Origin: an uncultured Paraglaciecola sp.
GTDB lineage: Bacteria; Pseudomonadota; Gammaproteobacteria; Enterobacterales; Alteromonadaceae
Direction: 5' to 3'
Length of the DNA: 64,000 nucleotides
Assembly: GCF_913020055.1 (NCBI RefSeq)
Contig: NZ_CAJWCF010000001.1
Location: 53,969-117,968, forward strand
The notes beneath the pieces were generated by a model. It was given only the letters and a program-made list of their open reading frames with translations, made no database searches and had not been told where the DNA came from. Both the position numbers and the translations under genes were made by a program. Shown here piece by piece: positions 39,625 through 48,382 of this stretch (position 1 is its first letter; each line of letters opens with the position of its first letter).

Positions 39625-41517
39625 TTAATTTAACCAATAGCGTTTTCGAAAATTTTCATAGGCAGGTGTAAGTTTAAAATCTTTTAGCCCTTGGTTAACT
39701 TTATCAAGCAAACTTTTATGTTTTTTATGTATAAAGTGGTAAAACGGCATAGTTAAAATGCTCTGATAATGACTAGTACCCAACTGCTCCTTATAGTAGG
39801 AAGCATCTATCGCCGATAAGATCATATAGTCTAATTGTTCTGACGTGTATTCCTTCAGCATAGAGGTGGTTGTTAAGTAAACCTGCTTGGAAACCTTTTG
39901 TTCTTTCCACCAATCTTTAAGAACCAACGCGTCAATACTTATTCCAACCTTAGCATTAGGCTGCATTGAGCTTAAACAGCTCTCTTTCGAACGACACACC
40001 AAATAAAGCGATGTTTCGACTAATGGTTCGGGCACCTGTATCAAGTATTCAGACGTGCTATCAAAAACACCAGCTCGTACTAGCTCACCATCAGCCCCAA
40101 ATCGAAAAGAGTTCAAGTTTTCTGCTAGATTTTTATAACGTGTAATTGAAACGTTGTAACCTAACTCATGATAAATTGCAGCCAGCACATTTGATGCGAA
40201 AAAAGTGCCACGAGAGCCAGTAAATGATGAAAATTCAAGTAACTTCTCTGGTACTCCGTAAACTACTTTTTGATTAGTCGAATGAACAAATTCTTGGCCT
40301 AACATCGCTCCTTCAAATGCTGATGACTCCCCATTCAAAATAGACTGTGCGATGCTGTTAGCTAGATTATCCGCATATTGTGATTCCGTATCACGGTCGA
40401 AAAACTGCACCAACTGAGAGCTTTTACGTAAACTTTGTAATCCGATTGAAGCTCGTTCACTCAAGCCTTGACCATCAAATTCAGGGTACACAGGTAAAAA
40501 ACCTAAACCAGTGGCCAAAAATTTGTTTGTTACAGGTTGAACTAAAAAATTTAGCAGAGCAGGCAAATAGGTATGGTTCTTCGACGCCAAAGGAACAACA
40601 AACAAATCAATTGGGGCAACAGCTGGGTATTGAGTTTCAATTTGAGTATGAGGAAAAGGAAAGTACCCAATCTGAGAAGAGTGCTCAGGTTTAATTTCAG
40701 TCTCGGCAAATTGCCCCATCAAAGTCATAGCTACTTGTTGGCGTAATAACAATGTTATGGTTTGCTCCCATCGCCAACTATGGTCAGGCGCAAAAAAATA
40801 ACCATAATCCAATAACGTTGAAAACTGATCAACAACACTTGCAACACTCTTGCGACTCACACTAGCGTATTCAGTTATTTCTTGACGGGTATTAATACCA
40901 CCATTATCTAAAGCTAAAAAATCAATCCACGCTAAAAGCGGCCATCCTTCTTGATTTGCTTGAACCAGTGGTGCAACGCCTTGCTTTTTTAGTTTGCTAC
41001 ATATGGCTAAGAATTCAGCCCAGGACTTAGGTGGTAAAATTGCATGATTGGCAAAAACCTCTTTACTGTAATAAAACCCCCAAGGATAATAACCAAAAGG
41101 GATAGCTTGGTAGGAGCCGTTTATATTGACTGCTTCAAGCAATTGAGAGTTTATATTTTTTGTTAGCGTTTTTTTGTCAATTAATGAGTCAATAGGTAAC
41201 AGCAACTCTTGTTCAACAATGTCGTCCAAGCGCTTCCCAGCTTGCCAATGAATTAGGTCGTATTCACCACTTTCCAACCAGCTTGAAAGCTTACTTTTAA
41301 GACCTTGGTCACTATAAAAATCCACATTGACTGTTAATTGTGATTGAGAGCGGTTAAAACGGCCAAATAGCTCATCATAAAGCGCAATTTGTTGTTTGTT
41401 TATCGCTAGCACAGCAACCGAAATTTGTTTCGATTTGGCATAAGATACTGAATGAGTTAACGTAATAAACCCTAACAATAAGCTAAGTGCAGATAGTGAA
41501 AATAATCTTTTATTCAT
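39625..41517 (-). CDS. Tandem solute-binding protein fusion
   Basis: A 630-residue periplasmic protein. The signal peptide ends near SYA/KSK. Residues about 30-395 resemble an extracellular solute-binding protein of family 1 (YDLIHWQAGKRLDDIV, PFGYYPWGFYYSKEVF, WAEFLAICSKLKKQGVAPL). Residues about 400-630 resemble a family 3 amino-acid-type binding domain (VYGVPEKLLEFSSF, DYMILSAIDASYY, FHFIHKK-like segment, GLKDFKLTPAYENFRKRYW). No permease or ATPase gene is adjacent, so it may serve a sensor kinase encoded elsewhere. Ligands unknown. Confidence 0.75.
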   Translation of the reverse strand: MNKRLFSLSALSLLLGFITLTHSVSYAKSKQISVAVLAINKQQIALYDELFGRFNRSQSQLTVNVDFYSDQGLKSKLSSWLESGEYDLIHWQAGKRLDDIVEQELLLPIDSLIDKKTLTKNINSQLLEAVNINGSYQAIPFGYYPWGFYYSKEVFANHAILPPKSWAEFLAICSKLKKQGVAPLVQANQEGWPLLAWIDFLALDNGGINTRQEITEYASVSRKSVASVVDQFSTLLDYGYFFAPDHSWRWEQTITLLLRQQVAMTLMGQFAETEIKPEHSSQIGYFPFPHTQIETQYPAVAPIDLFVVPLASKNHTYLPALLNFLVQPVTNKFLATGLGFLPVYPEFDGQGLSERASIGLQSLRKSSQLVQFFDRDTESQYADNLANSIAQSILNGESSAFEGAMLGQEFVHSTNQKVVYGVPEKLLEFSSFTGSRGTFFASNVLAAIYHELGYNVSITRYKNLAENLNSFRFGADGELVRAGVFDSTSEYLIQVPEPLVETSLYLVCRSKESCLSSMQPNAKVGISIDALVLKDWWKEQKVSKQVYLTTTSMLKEYTSEQLDYMILSAIDASYYKEQLGTSHYQSILTMPFYHFIHKKHKSLLDKVNQGLKDFKLTPAYENFRKRYWLN

Positions 41518-41622
41518 ATTCGATAATATAGCCTAATTAATTTAGCGAAATCAGTTATTAAGGAATATGGTTAAGACCAATTTAGCTAGTCATAATAAAT
41601 AAAGTTTGAAATTAGGAAAATA

Positions 41623-41985
41623 ATGCCAAATGAAAAAAATGTATTAGGGAAACCACTGAAACTTTGCTGTGGAAATACCGGTTTTACACGAGAAGGATTC
41701 TGTTACGTACCTTCCAGCGATCATGGCAACCACAGTGTGTGCGCTATTGTCACTCAAGATTTTCTAGAATTCTCAAAATCAAGGGGCAATGATTTGTCCA
41801 CACCCATGCCACAATATCAGTTTGCAGGATTGAAAGTAGGAGATAAATGGTGTTTGTGCGCTGCCCGTTGGCAAGAAGCATTTAATGCCAACTGCGCACC
41901 ACAAATAGTGCTCAGTGCCACCAATCAAGCTTGTTTACGCATTATCAAGTTAGAAGATTTAAAGTCGCATAGCATTCCTGAATAG
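41623..41985 (+). CDS. DUF2237 family protein
   Basis: A 120-residue protein with NVLGKPLKLCCGNTGFTREGFC near the N-terminus, HSVCAIVTQDFLEFSKSRGNDL, and GDKWCLCAARWQEA: the DUF2237 pattern, with several conserved cysteines. AGGA with 6-nt spacing supports the ATG. Function unknown. Confidence 0.88.
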   Translation: MPNEKNVLGKPLKLCCGNTGFTREGFCYVPSSDHGNHSVCAIVTQDFLEFSKSRGNDLSTPMPQYQFAGLKVGDKWCLCAARWQEAFNANCAPQIVLSATNQACLRIIKLEDLKSHSIPE

Positions 41986-41995
41986 ACATGCCGTT

Positions 41996-42412
41996 TTAAT
42001 TGTCTTGGGGAGGTTCCCACTCTTCCACTGCTTGTTGGCTTCTAGCTAGAATTTCTTGATGATTCTGGCTTACCCACCATCTTTCCATAATACGCACATT
42101 TTTTTGGTTTGATTTATAAAATAAATCAACCAAATCGCCAACAAAAGGAATTAACCCTAGCAAAAAATCAATCGCAATATTTTTTAGCATAGCTACACGC
42201 AACGCAGTAGGCACATCCATCTGTTTAGCCATACCAACAATAACAAGTGACACCCCCACCATTATAAGGTCTCCCACGACAGGGATAAGCCCCACCAAAA
42301 AGTCTAATCCCAGACGAATACCCAAAAAAGGTATACGGATCTTAGAGTCGGTTAAATCTGCCAACTTCTGAGCCTGCAAAAGGGTGTCTGGGGCTTGAAA
42401 CGCGTCGTTCAT
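41996..42412 (-). CDS. DUF4112 membrane protein
   Basis: A 138-residue protein with two hydrophobic repeats, GLIPVVGDLIM and GLIPFVGDLVDLFYKSNQKN, the signature of DUF4112. It has about two membrane segments and a charged C-terminus. It lies 21 bp downstream of the DUF819 gene on the same strand and is probably co-transcribed. Function unknown. Confidence 0.88.
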   Translation of the reverse strand: MNDAFQAPDTLLQAQKLADLTDSKIRIPFLGIRLGLDFLVGLIPVVGDLIMVGVSLVIVGMAKQMDVPTALRVAMLKNIAIDFLLGLIPFVGDLVDLFYKSNQKNVRIMERWWVSQNHQEILARSQQAVEEWEPPQDN

Positions 42413-42433
42413 TTTCGCTCTAACCTTAATAAT

Positions 42434-43708
42434 CTAATTGATCACTTGTAAAATTTGACCACAGAACCAAGCCATATAAGTGCCCACTGTATATCCCAAG
42501 ACAGCTAACATGACCGCAACAGGTGCCAATGAGGGATGAAATGCTGAAGCCACTACAGGTGCCGAAGCAGCGCCACCGACGTTAGCTTGGCTACCCACTG
42601 CCATATAAAATAATGGGGCTTTGATTAGTTTTGCCACTCCAAGCATAAGTGAAGCATGGATTAACATCCAAATAGCACCGATCACAAAAAATAATGGTTG
42701 GTCAGCAATCATAGTGACATCCATTTTCATGCCTATGGTCGCAATCAATATATACAAAAAAGCCGAACCTATTTTTGAAGCACCGGCACCTTCTAACTGA
42801 CGCACTTTGGTGAAAGACAATGCCACACCCACAGAGCTAGCAAAAATAATCATCCAGAAAAATTTGCTGTGAAAACTGAATTTTCGTGACTCTGGGAAAT
42901 TTTCTACAAAATACGGTTGAATGGTATCGGCAAACAAATGAGCAAAACCTGTCACGCCTAAGCCCACAGCCACAATTAACATAATGTCAGTTAGGCTTGG
43001 AATGCGTGAATGCTTAGCTTCAAAACTTTTAACTTTTTCTTTAAGTTCATCAATTGCGGAGGTATCGGCACCTGTTTTTGCATCAATGGATCTTGCATTC
43101 GCCGCCATGATTAGCAGCACAGCCATCCATAAGTTTGCGACTATAATATCAACCGTGACCATTGCGGAAAACATCTGGCCACCAGCTCCGTATATTTCTT
43201 TCATCGCAACTTGATTGGCACTGCCGCCAATCCAACTTCCTGCAACAGTTGTCATGCCTCGCCAAACTGCGTTTGGCCCATCAACGCCTAACAACTCAGG
43301 GAAAAAGGTAGCAACTACAAGGAGTGCAATCGGCCCGCCTATCACAATACCTAAAGTACCAGTGAAAAATAGAATAACGGCTTTACTGCCTAGCTTAGCA
43401 ATCGCTTTTAAATCAACACTAATGGTCAATAACACTAAACATGCTGGCAGCAGGTAACGCGATGCTACGAAATAAAGCTGTGAGTTTTCACCATCGATTA
43501 AACCAAAAGTATTCAATAAAGAGGGCAAGAAATAACAAAGTAATACTGACGGAACAAACATATAAAATTTGCGCCAAAAAGAAACTTGGCTGTTAGCAGT
43601 GTAAAACACTAAACCCAGTAGAATCGCCAAAATACCCATAACAGTGGCATCATTGGTAAAAAGAGGAGTATGGACCAAAGCTTGATCAGTGAGATTTTGT
43701 GTCGACAT
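42434..43708 (-). CDS. DUF819 family membrane protein (YjcL-like)
   Basis: A 424-residue integral membrane protein with about eleven transmembrane segments. GSWIGGSANQVAMKEIYG, SQANVGGAASAPVVASAFHPSLAPVAVMLAV and GYTVGTYMAWFCG are characteristic of DUF819. The family is transporter-like, with duplicated glycine-rich helices, but no substrate is known. The frame is intact. Confidence 0.9.
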   Translation of the reverse strand: MSTQNLTDQALVHTPLFTNDATVMGILAILLGLVFYTANSQVSFWRKFYMFVPSVLLCYFLPSLLNTFGLIDGENSQLYFVASRYLLPACLVLLTISVDLKAIAKLGSKAVILFFTGTLGIVIGGPIALLVVATFFPELLGVDGPNAVWRGMTTVAGSWIGGSANQVAMKEIYGAGGQMFSAMVTVDIIVANLWMAVLLIMAANARSIDAKTGADTSAIDELKEKVKSFEAKHSRIPSLTDIMLIVAVGLGVTGFAHLFADTIQPYFVENFPESRKFSFHSKFFWMIIFASSVGVALSFTKVRQLEGAGASKIGSAFLYILIATIGMKMDVTMIADQPLFFVIGAIWMLIHASLMLGVAKLIKAPLFYMAVGSQANVGGAASAPVVASAFHPSLAPVAVMLAVLGYTVGTYMAWFCGQILQVIN

Positions 43709-43896
43709 GGAAGTTCCCGTTCTGAATCCGTCTTATTCACCCATAAAGGGATGTGAGCGGCATTTCTGATTATTATTTAATAGAATCTGATGATTTTTGT
43801 TTGCAGTGGCATTAGCAACATCACTATGTAAAATTTATGTTAACACATACTGACTATTTGGTCTTGTTAGGTATTGAAGGTCACTTCAATCAATAT

Positions 43897-44979
43897 TCAC
43901 TCTTGCGCGCCTATAGCTTTTGCCAGTTTACTTCGCTGCTCAGTACTTTCTGGCTTCATTACCCATCCTTGTAAGTGAGAATCGAGTAAATTTGTAAGCG
44001 CCATAATGTGCGATTCATCGGCATTGAGTGCTTCTATATATTCATAACGTTCACCACCGGCTTCCAGAAAGTAGTCTCGATTTTCTTCACCAATCTCTTC
44101 AATCGTTTCTAAACAATCTGCAGAAAAGCCCGGGCATACAACTTGTACAGACTTAACACCTTGCTCTGGAAACGCCTTAAGCGAATGATCAGTATAGGGT
44201 TTTAACCATTCTTCTCGACCAAACCGTGATTGGAAGCTGGTGAAGTGTTCTCTCTCACTTAAACCTAATTTCTCCGCGATTAGTCTCGACGTTTTGTGGC
44301 ATTCGCAGTGATAGGGATCACCATTTAATAAGTAACGTTTTGGAATACCGTGATAACTAAATATTAATTTATCCGCTCGACCATGCTGTTCCCAGTGAGA
44401 TTGAATTTTGTCTGCCACTGCGTTTATATATTCAATATTGTCATGATAATGGGTGACAAAACGCAGTTCGGGGATCCAGCGTCTCTTACTAAAACTTTGG
44501 GCTACTGCATCAAAAGTAGAACCAGTAGTTGAGGCGCAATATTGTGGATACAAAGGCAGTACTACGAGTTTTCGCACGCCCTGTTGTAACATTTTGTCTA
44601 TTACCGAATCCACGGAAGGCGAGCCATAACGCATGGCAAAATCCACCTCTACAGAATCACCATATTGATCCTGCAACGTCTTTCGCAGCGCATTAGCTTG
44701 GTCTTGGGTATGATACATAAGTGGCGAGCCACGCTCAGTCCACACAGTTTCGTAGGCTTTGGCAGAACGCTTTGGGCGAATATTCAAAATGACGAAATTC
44801 AAAATCATCCACCACAGTATTCGTGGTACTTCCACAACTCTTGGGTCTGATAAAAATTCTTTTAAGTACCGTTTTAACTCGGCCTTCTTTGGCGCATCGG
44901 GTGTGCCCAAATTTGTAATTAACACACCCACTTTATCGGATTGGCTATGGGTAAAAGTAGGACTACCTTGGTATTTCAT
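43897..44979 (-). CDS. hemH: Ferrochelatase
   Basis: A 360-residue enzyme inserting ferrous iron into protoporphyrin IX. LITNLGTPDAP, FLSDPRVVEVP, LPLYPQYCASTTGSTFD, SYHGIPKRYL (active-site His) and FQSRFGREEWLKPYTD (active-site Glu) are intact. ATG 44979 is preferred over an in-frame TTG two codons upstream. Confidence 0.95.
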   Translation of the reverse strand: MKYQGSPTFTHSQSDKVGVLITNLGTPDAPKKAELKRYLKEFLSDPRVVEVPRILWWMILNFVILNIRPKRSAKAYETVWTERGSPLMYHTQDQANALRKTLQDQYGDSVEVDFAMRYGSPSVDSVIDKMLQQGVRKLVVLPLYPQYCASTTGSTFDAVAQSFSKRRWIPELRFVTHYHDNIEYINAVADKIQSHWEQHGRADKLIFSYHGIPKRYLLNGDPYHCECHKTSRLIAEKLGLSEREHFTSFQSRFGREEWLKPYTDHSLKAFPEQGVKSVQVVCPGFSADCLETIEEIGEENRDYFLEAGGERYEYIEALNADESHIMALTNLLDSHLQGWVMKPESTEQRSKLAKAIGAQE

Positions 44980-45508
44980 GAACAACTCTTGATGATATTA
45001 AATAAAAAAGACAAGCACTTAGTCGTAATGACAATTGATTACGACAAAAAAGCTATTTTGGACTAGTTTCTTTAAAAATCAATGAATTAGTCAGTTTACC
45101 TCAAGCGGCCGTTCTACCGTGCATATGGCAATCAATCTCTCAACCACAATGTGTGGGTTTTCCACTCTCCTTGGTCTGAGTCTTGGTCACAATTAAAATC
45201 ACAAATAAACATTGTCTACCTTAGCGTCCACAGGGCTAAGTGAACTCATTCCGAAGTATTGTGGATTACCAAACACACACATATTTTCCATTTAGTTTTT
45301 AAAGCTAAATACTATGTTCAGATATTTACCAACAAAATCGCCTCAAGATTTATAACACTCTACCTACTAAGTTAAGTTATGAAAAGTGCATTTTTTATGC
45401 TAAACACTTGAAAACAGTTTAATTACCAAAAAAATCTGTGCATGATGATCCGATATCTAATGTCAAATTAATTTGTTGATCGAATTATTCGAGCAGAGGA
45501 TTTGTAAC
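44980..45508. other. 529-bp intergenic region without a recognised gene
   Basis: AT-rich gap between hemH and the decaying GTPase locus, with starts diverging on both sides. I see no open frame with a ribosome binding site, no RNA gene and no clear terminator. It probably holds two divergent promoters. Confidence 0.4.
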
Positions 45509-46062
45509 ATGGCTGATAAAAAAAGTGCCTACAACACTAAAAATCAAACCCCAACCGCCACCGAGACTGTCGAGATAAGCGAACTAGATAATTTAAGAAA
45601 TATAGTTTTTGGAGCGGCCAAAAATGATATCGAACAACGTATTAACGCATTAGAGCAGCAAACCCAAGACAACTTCAAATCGATGCAGCTAACAATCGAA
45701 AAAACACTCAAAGTATACAAGCTGCCATGCGCGAGGGATTCAATCAACTAGATGATAAACTTGCCCTTGCCGATCAAGGTCAAGACGAAAAAGCGGCTGA
45801 GTTACATACTTATGCTGACAAAATATCTTCTGAACTTGAAATGGCTGAAGCAAACAGTAAACAAGAAAATGACGAATTACACGATCGTTTAGATAAAGAA
45901 ATTAAATCATTAACAGTGAAATTCACAGATCAGCTTAACCAAGCCTTAGAAAAACTTACACAAATGTCCAGCGACCTCAATTCCACTAAAACTGATCGTA
46001 AAACCCTAGCTAAATTGCTGGCCACAGTGGCAAGTAACCTTGAAACAGACGAAGGTGAGTAG
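45509..46062 (+). pseudogene. Coiled-coil protein gene with a one-base frameshift
   Basis: ATG 45509 with AGAGGA 8 nt upstream begins a frame (MADKKSAYNTKNQTPTATET...) that runs into wrong sequence after the A tract at 45699-45704. The next frame continues the same protein (NTQSIQAAMREGFNQLDDKL...) to 46062. Seven A's instead of six would restore a single product of about 184 residues, rich in Glu, Lys and Leu and coiled-coil throughout. The second half lacks its own ribosome binding site. The A AAA AAC heptamer is out of phase for canonical -1 programmed frameshifting, so mutation is the simpler reading. Family not recognised. Confidence 0.75.
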
Positions 46063-46070
46063 CCTGAAAA

Positions 46071-47834
46071 ATGGCCAACCCTAACGAGCAGCAACCCAGC
46101 AAACCTGATGCCGAACAAATGCGCCAAATCCGTGAGTTGGTGCTAGGCAAAGACGGTCAACATATCAAACAAACGTTACAGGAAAACGCCCGAGAATTGG
46201 TCGGTGAAGTGTTTTCTGAAGCATTACATGGACGAGAAAAACATGACGGGTCGGTGAACAAAGTACTGTTACCACTGGTTGAAAAATCAATTGAACGATC
46301 AATAGATACTAATAGTGAAAAATTTATTGGTTATTTGTTTCCGCTGATAGGTAGTCTTGTTAGAAAATCTGTGACTGCATTTATTACAGAACTTTTAGAA
46401 AAAACCAACACCCTAATCGAAAACAGTCTTACCATTAAAGGTCTCAGTTGACGATTTAAAGCCTGGCAGTCTGGGGTAAGTTTTTCCCAATATGCGGCTA
46501 GCCAAACATTTGCTTTTCGAGTTGAACAGGTTTTTTTGATCCATCGTGAAACAGGACTTTTGTTGAATTCAGTTTCCTTGGGTTTAGAACTTGAAGCAGA
46601 TGCAGACATGGTATCGTCTATGCTGACTGCCATTAATGACTTTGTGACTGACTCGTTCACCACCAATGCTGGGAAAGCCGAGCAAAACCTTGATGTTGTG
46701 CGTACGGATGATTTTACTTTATTATTAAAAAAAGGACCTAAAGCCTCAGTCGTGGCTGCGATAACTGGCAATATGCCACAAGACGTGGCAAATCAACTGC
46801 AAAAAACATTAGAAGAAATTCATAGTCTTTACGATAAAGAGCTAGATGATTTTGATGGTGATTCAATCCAATTTGAGAACAGTGAGCATCAGCTAAGAGA
46901 CTGCCTGATGACGGTATTGAAACCAGACAAAGTCAGTAGAAATCGACCTTGGATGGCATGGACATTAGTTTTAATAGTACTAATAGGTAGCGGTTTTTTA
47001 CTGTTTAAACGCTGGCAGTCACAAGAGCTAATAGAACATGTGAGTTTAATTGATAAAACCCCCGTTATTCTACTCACTAATATAGATACCCTAGGTTTAG
47101 AAAAAATACAGCTCGAAGTGATGCGTGACCCTGCGGCCCAATCAGTAATTGAGTGGCTTGAACAACAATCAATTAATTCCAGCCGAGTAATAGTCAAAGA
47201 AAGAGCTTATTTATCCCTTGACCCTTTACTCATAAAGCATAAAGTTGAGCAAGTTGTAGCACGTCATCCAAGTGTCACTGCCAACTGGATTGATAATCGA
47301 CCAGAATTTAACGGTACGTCAACCAACCTTAACAAGCTGCTTTTACAAAACGAATTAGCAAACCTGATCGGATTAAATTTTCAACCTACGTGGTTAGACA
47401 ATTTAGTGATTGAAGGTACAGAAAATAAAGCCGCGAATGATCCTGAGTTGATTAGAGCTATTTTAGATTTGAACATTGCTAAGATCGATCGTGTGTCTAT
47501 TGCTTTTGAACCCGGACAAAGTGAACTATCTGAACAAGCGATTGAAAAATTAATTGAAATTGAGCAACAATTTAGTAATTTGGTTGAAGTAGCTGAACAG
47601 CAAGAGTTGTCAATGGGCTTAATTATTATGGGTGCAAGCGACACGGTTGGCACTGCATCTTTCAATAAAATATTGAGTCAGAAACGAGCTGATAATGTGA
47701 AATTAAAAATGCAAGAGCTAGGCATTGCGGCTAGCCGATTGAATGCCATAGGGTTGGGTGTTATAGAATTAAAAACAACTAAAGAGGGTGCGCGGAAAGT
47801 GTTGTTTAACGTGATATATTTTGACGGTGTTTAG
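46071..47834 (+). pseudogene. OmpA-like membrane protein gene interrupted by in-frame TGA
   Basis: A single reading frame from ATG 46071 to 47834 is broken only by TGA at 46449-46451. The sequence reads on in frame as RFKAWQSGVSFSQYAASQTF and then VFLIHRETGLLL, with no start codon near the stop. The whole would be 587 residues: helical N-terminal domain (GSLVRKSVTAFI), membrane helix WMAWTLVLIVLIGSGFLLF near residue 298, and a C-terminal OmpA-type domain (IDRVSIAFEPGQSELSE, GASDTVGT, SQKRADNVK). A TGG-to-TGA change is likely because Trp fits before RFKAW. The downstream open part alone lacks a ribosome binding site. Confidence 0.8.
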
Positions 47835-47882
47835 GGCAAAGGATCTAAAAGAGCATAGAATAATGAAAAAAGTAGAAAAATC

Positions 47883-48374
47883 ATGATCCAAAAGAAAATA
47901 TGCCTGTTAGGTGCTAGTGCAGTCGGTAAAACAAGCTTAATTAGACAATATGTTGAAGGTATCTTTTCGAAAAAATATTTGACCTCGATTGGCGTAAAGA
48001 TTGACAAGAAACAAGTTAAAACTGACAAACAAATTGTACAATTGATGATTTGGGATATTGAGGGCATTGACCGTTATTGCGGATTTCAGGCCAAATATTT
48101 GCGAGGCGCTTCCGCATTTATCATTGTAACTGATCAAACACGTTCACAGTCATTAGTAGAAGGGTTCGATATATTAAAAATGGTTCAAGAAGTCGCTGAT
48201 ATTCCCGGATTTTTGGCTATCAACAAATCAGATCTCCCCGCTAGTTGGCACTGGAGTGAAACTGAACTCGAAGAACTAAAACAAAGCTTTAATCAATTTT
48301 TTGACACTAGTGCAAAAACTGGTGATGGTGTCGAAAACATGTTCTCACATATTGCCAAAGTGCAAACTGAGTAA
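47883..48374 (+). CDS. Rab/Ras-like small GTPase
   Basis: A 163-residue small GTPase with all G motifs: P-loop GASAVGKT (10-17), switch I Thr in YLTSIG (34), DIEG (58-61), NKSD (114-117) and TSAK (142-145). The residue after DIEG is Ile, where Ras-like proteins have the catalytic Gln, so intrinsic hydrolysis may be slow. There is no lipid-anchor motif. It sits in an operon with a coiled-coil protein, an OmpA-like protein and a GGDEF-EAL protein and is the only one of the four whose frame is unbroken. Bacterial Rab-like GTPases are known as a group, but this neighbourhood's function is not known to me. Confidence 0.88.
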   Translation: MIQKKICLLGASAVGKTSLIRQYVEGIFSKKYLTSIGVKIDKKQVKTDKQIVQLMIWDIEGIDRYCGFQAKYLRGASAFIIVTDQTRSQSLVEGFDILKMVQEVADIPGFLAINKSDLPASWHWSETELEELKQSFNQFFDTSAKTGDGVENMFSHIAKVQTE

Positions 48375-48382
48375 CTAATTCT

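Noticed and set aside
44980..45508. Possible small RNA or tRNA in the hemH-GTPase locus gap
   Set aside because: No cloverleaf, terminator or promoter pair could be supported by eye.
45697..45706. Programmed -1 frameshift site in the coiled-coil gene
   Set aside because: The A AAA AAC heptamer is not in the zero frame required, and the neighbouring genes also carry lesions, so mutation is simpler.
46449..46451. Selenocysteine or recoded TGA
   Set aside because: No SECIS-like hairpin was evident directly after the codon and OmpA-like proteins are not selenoproteins; neighbouring genes carry ordinary lesions.
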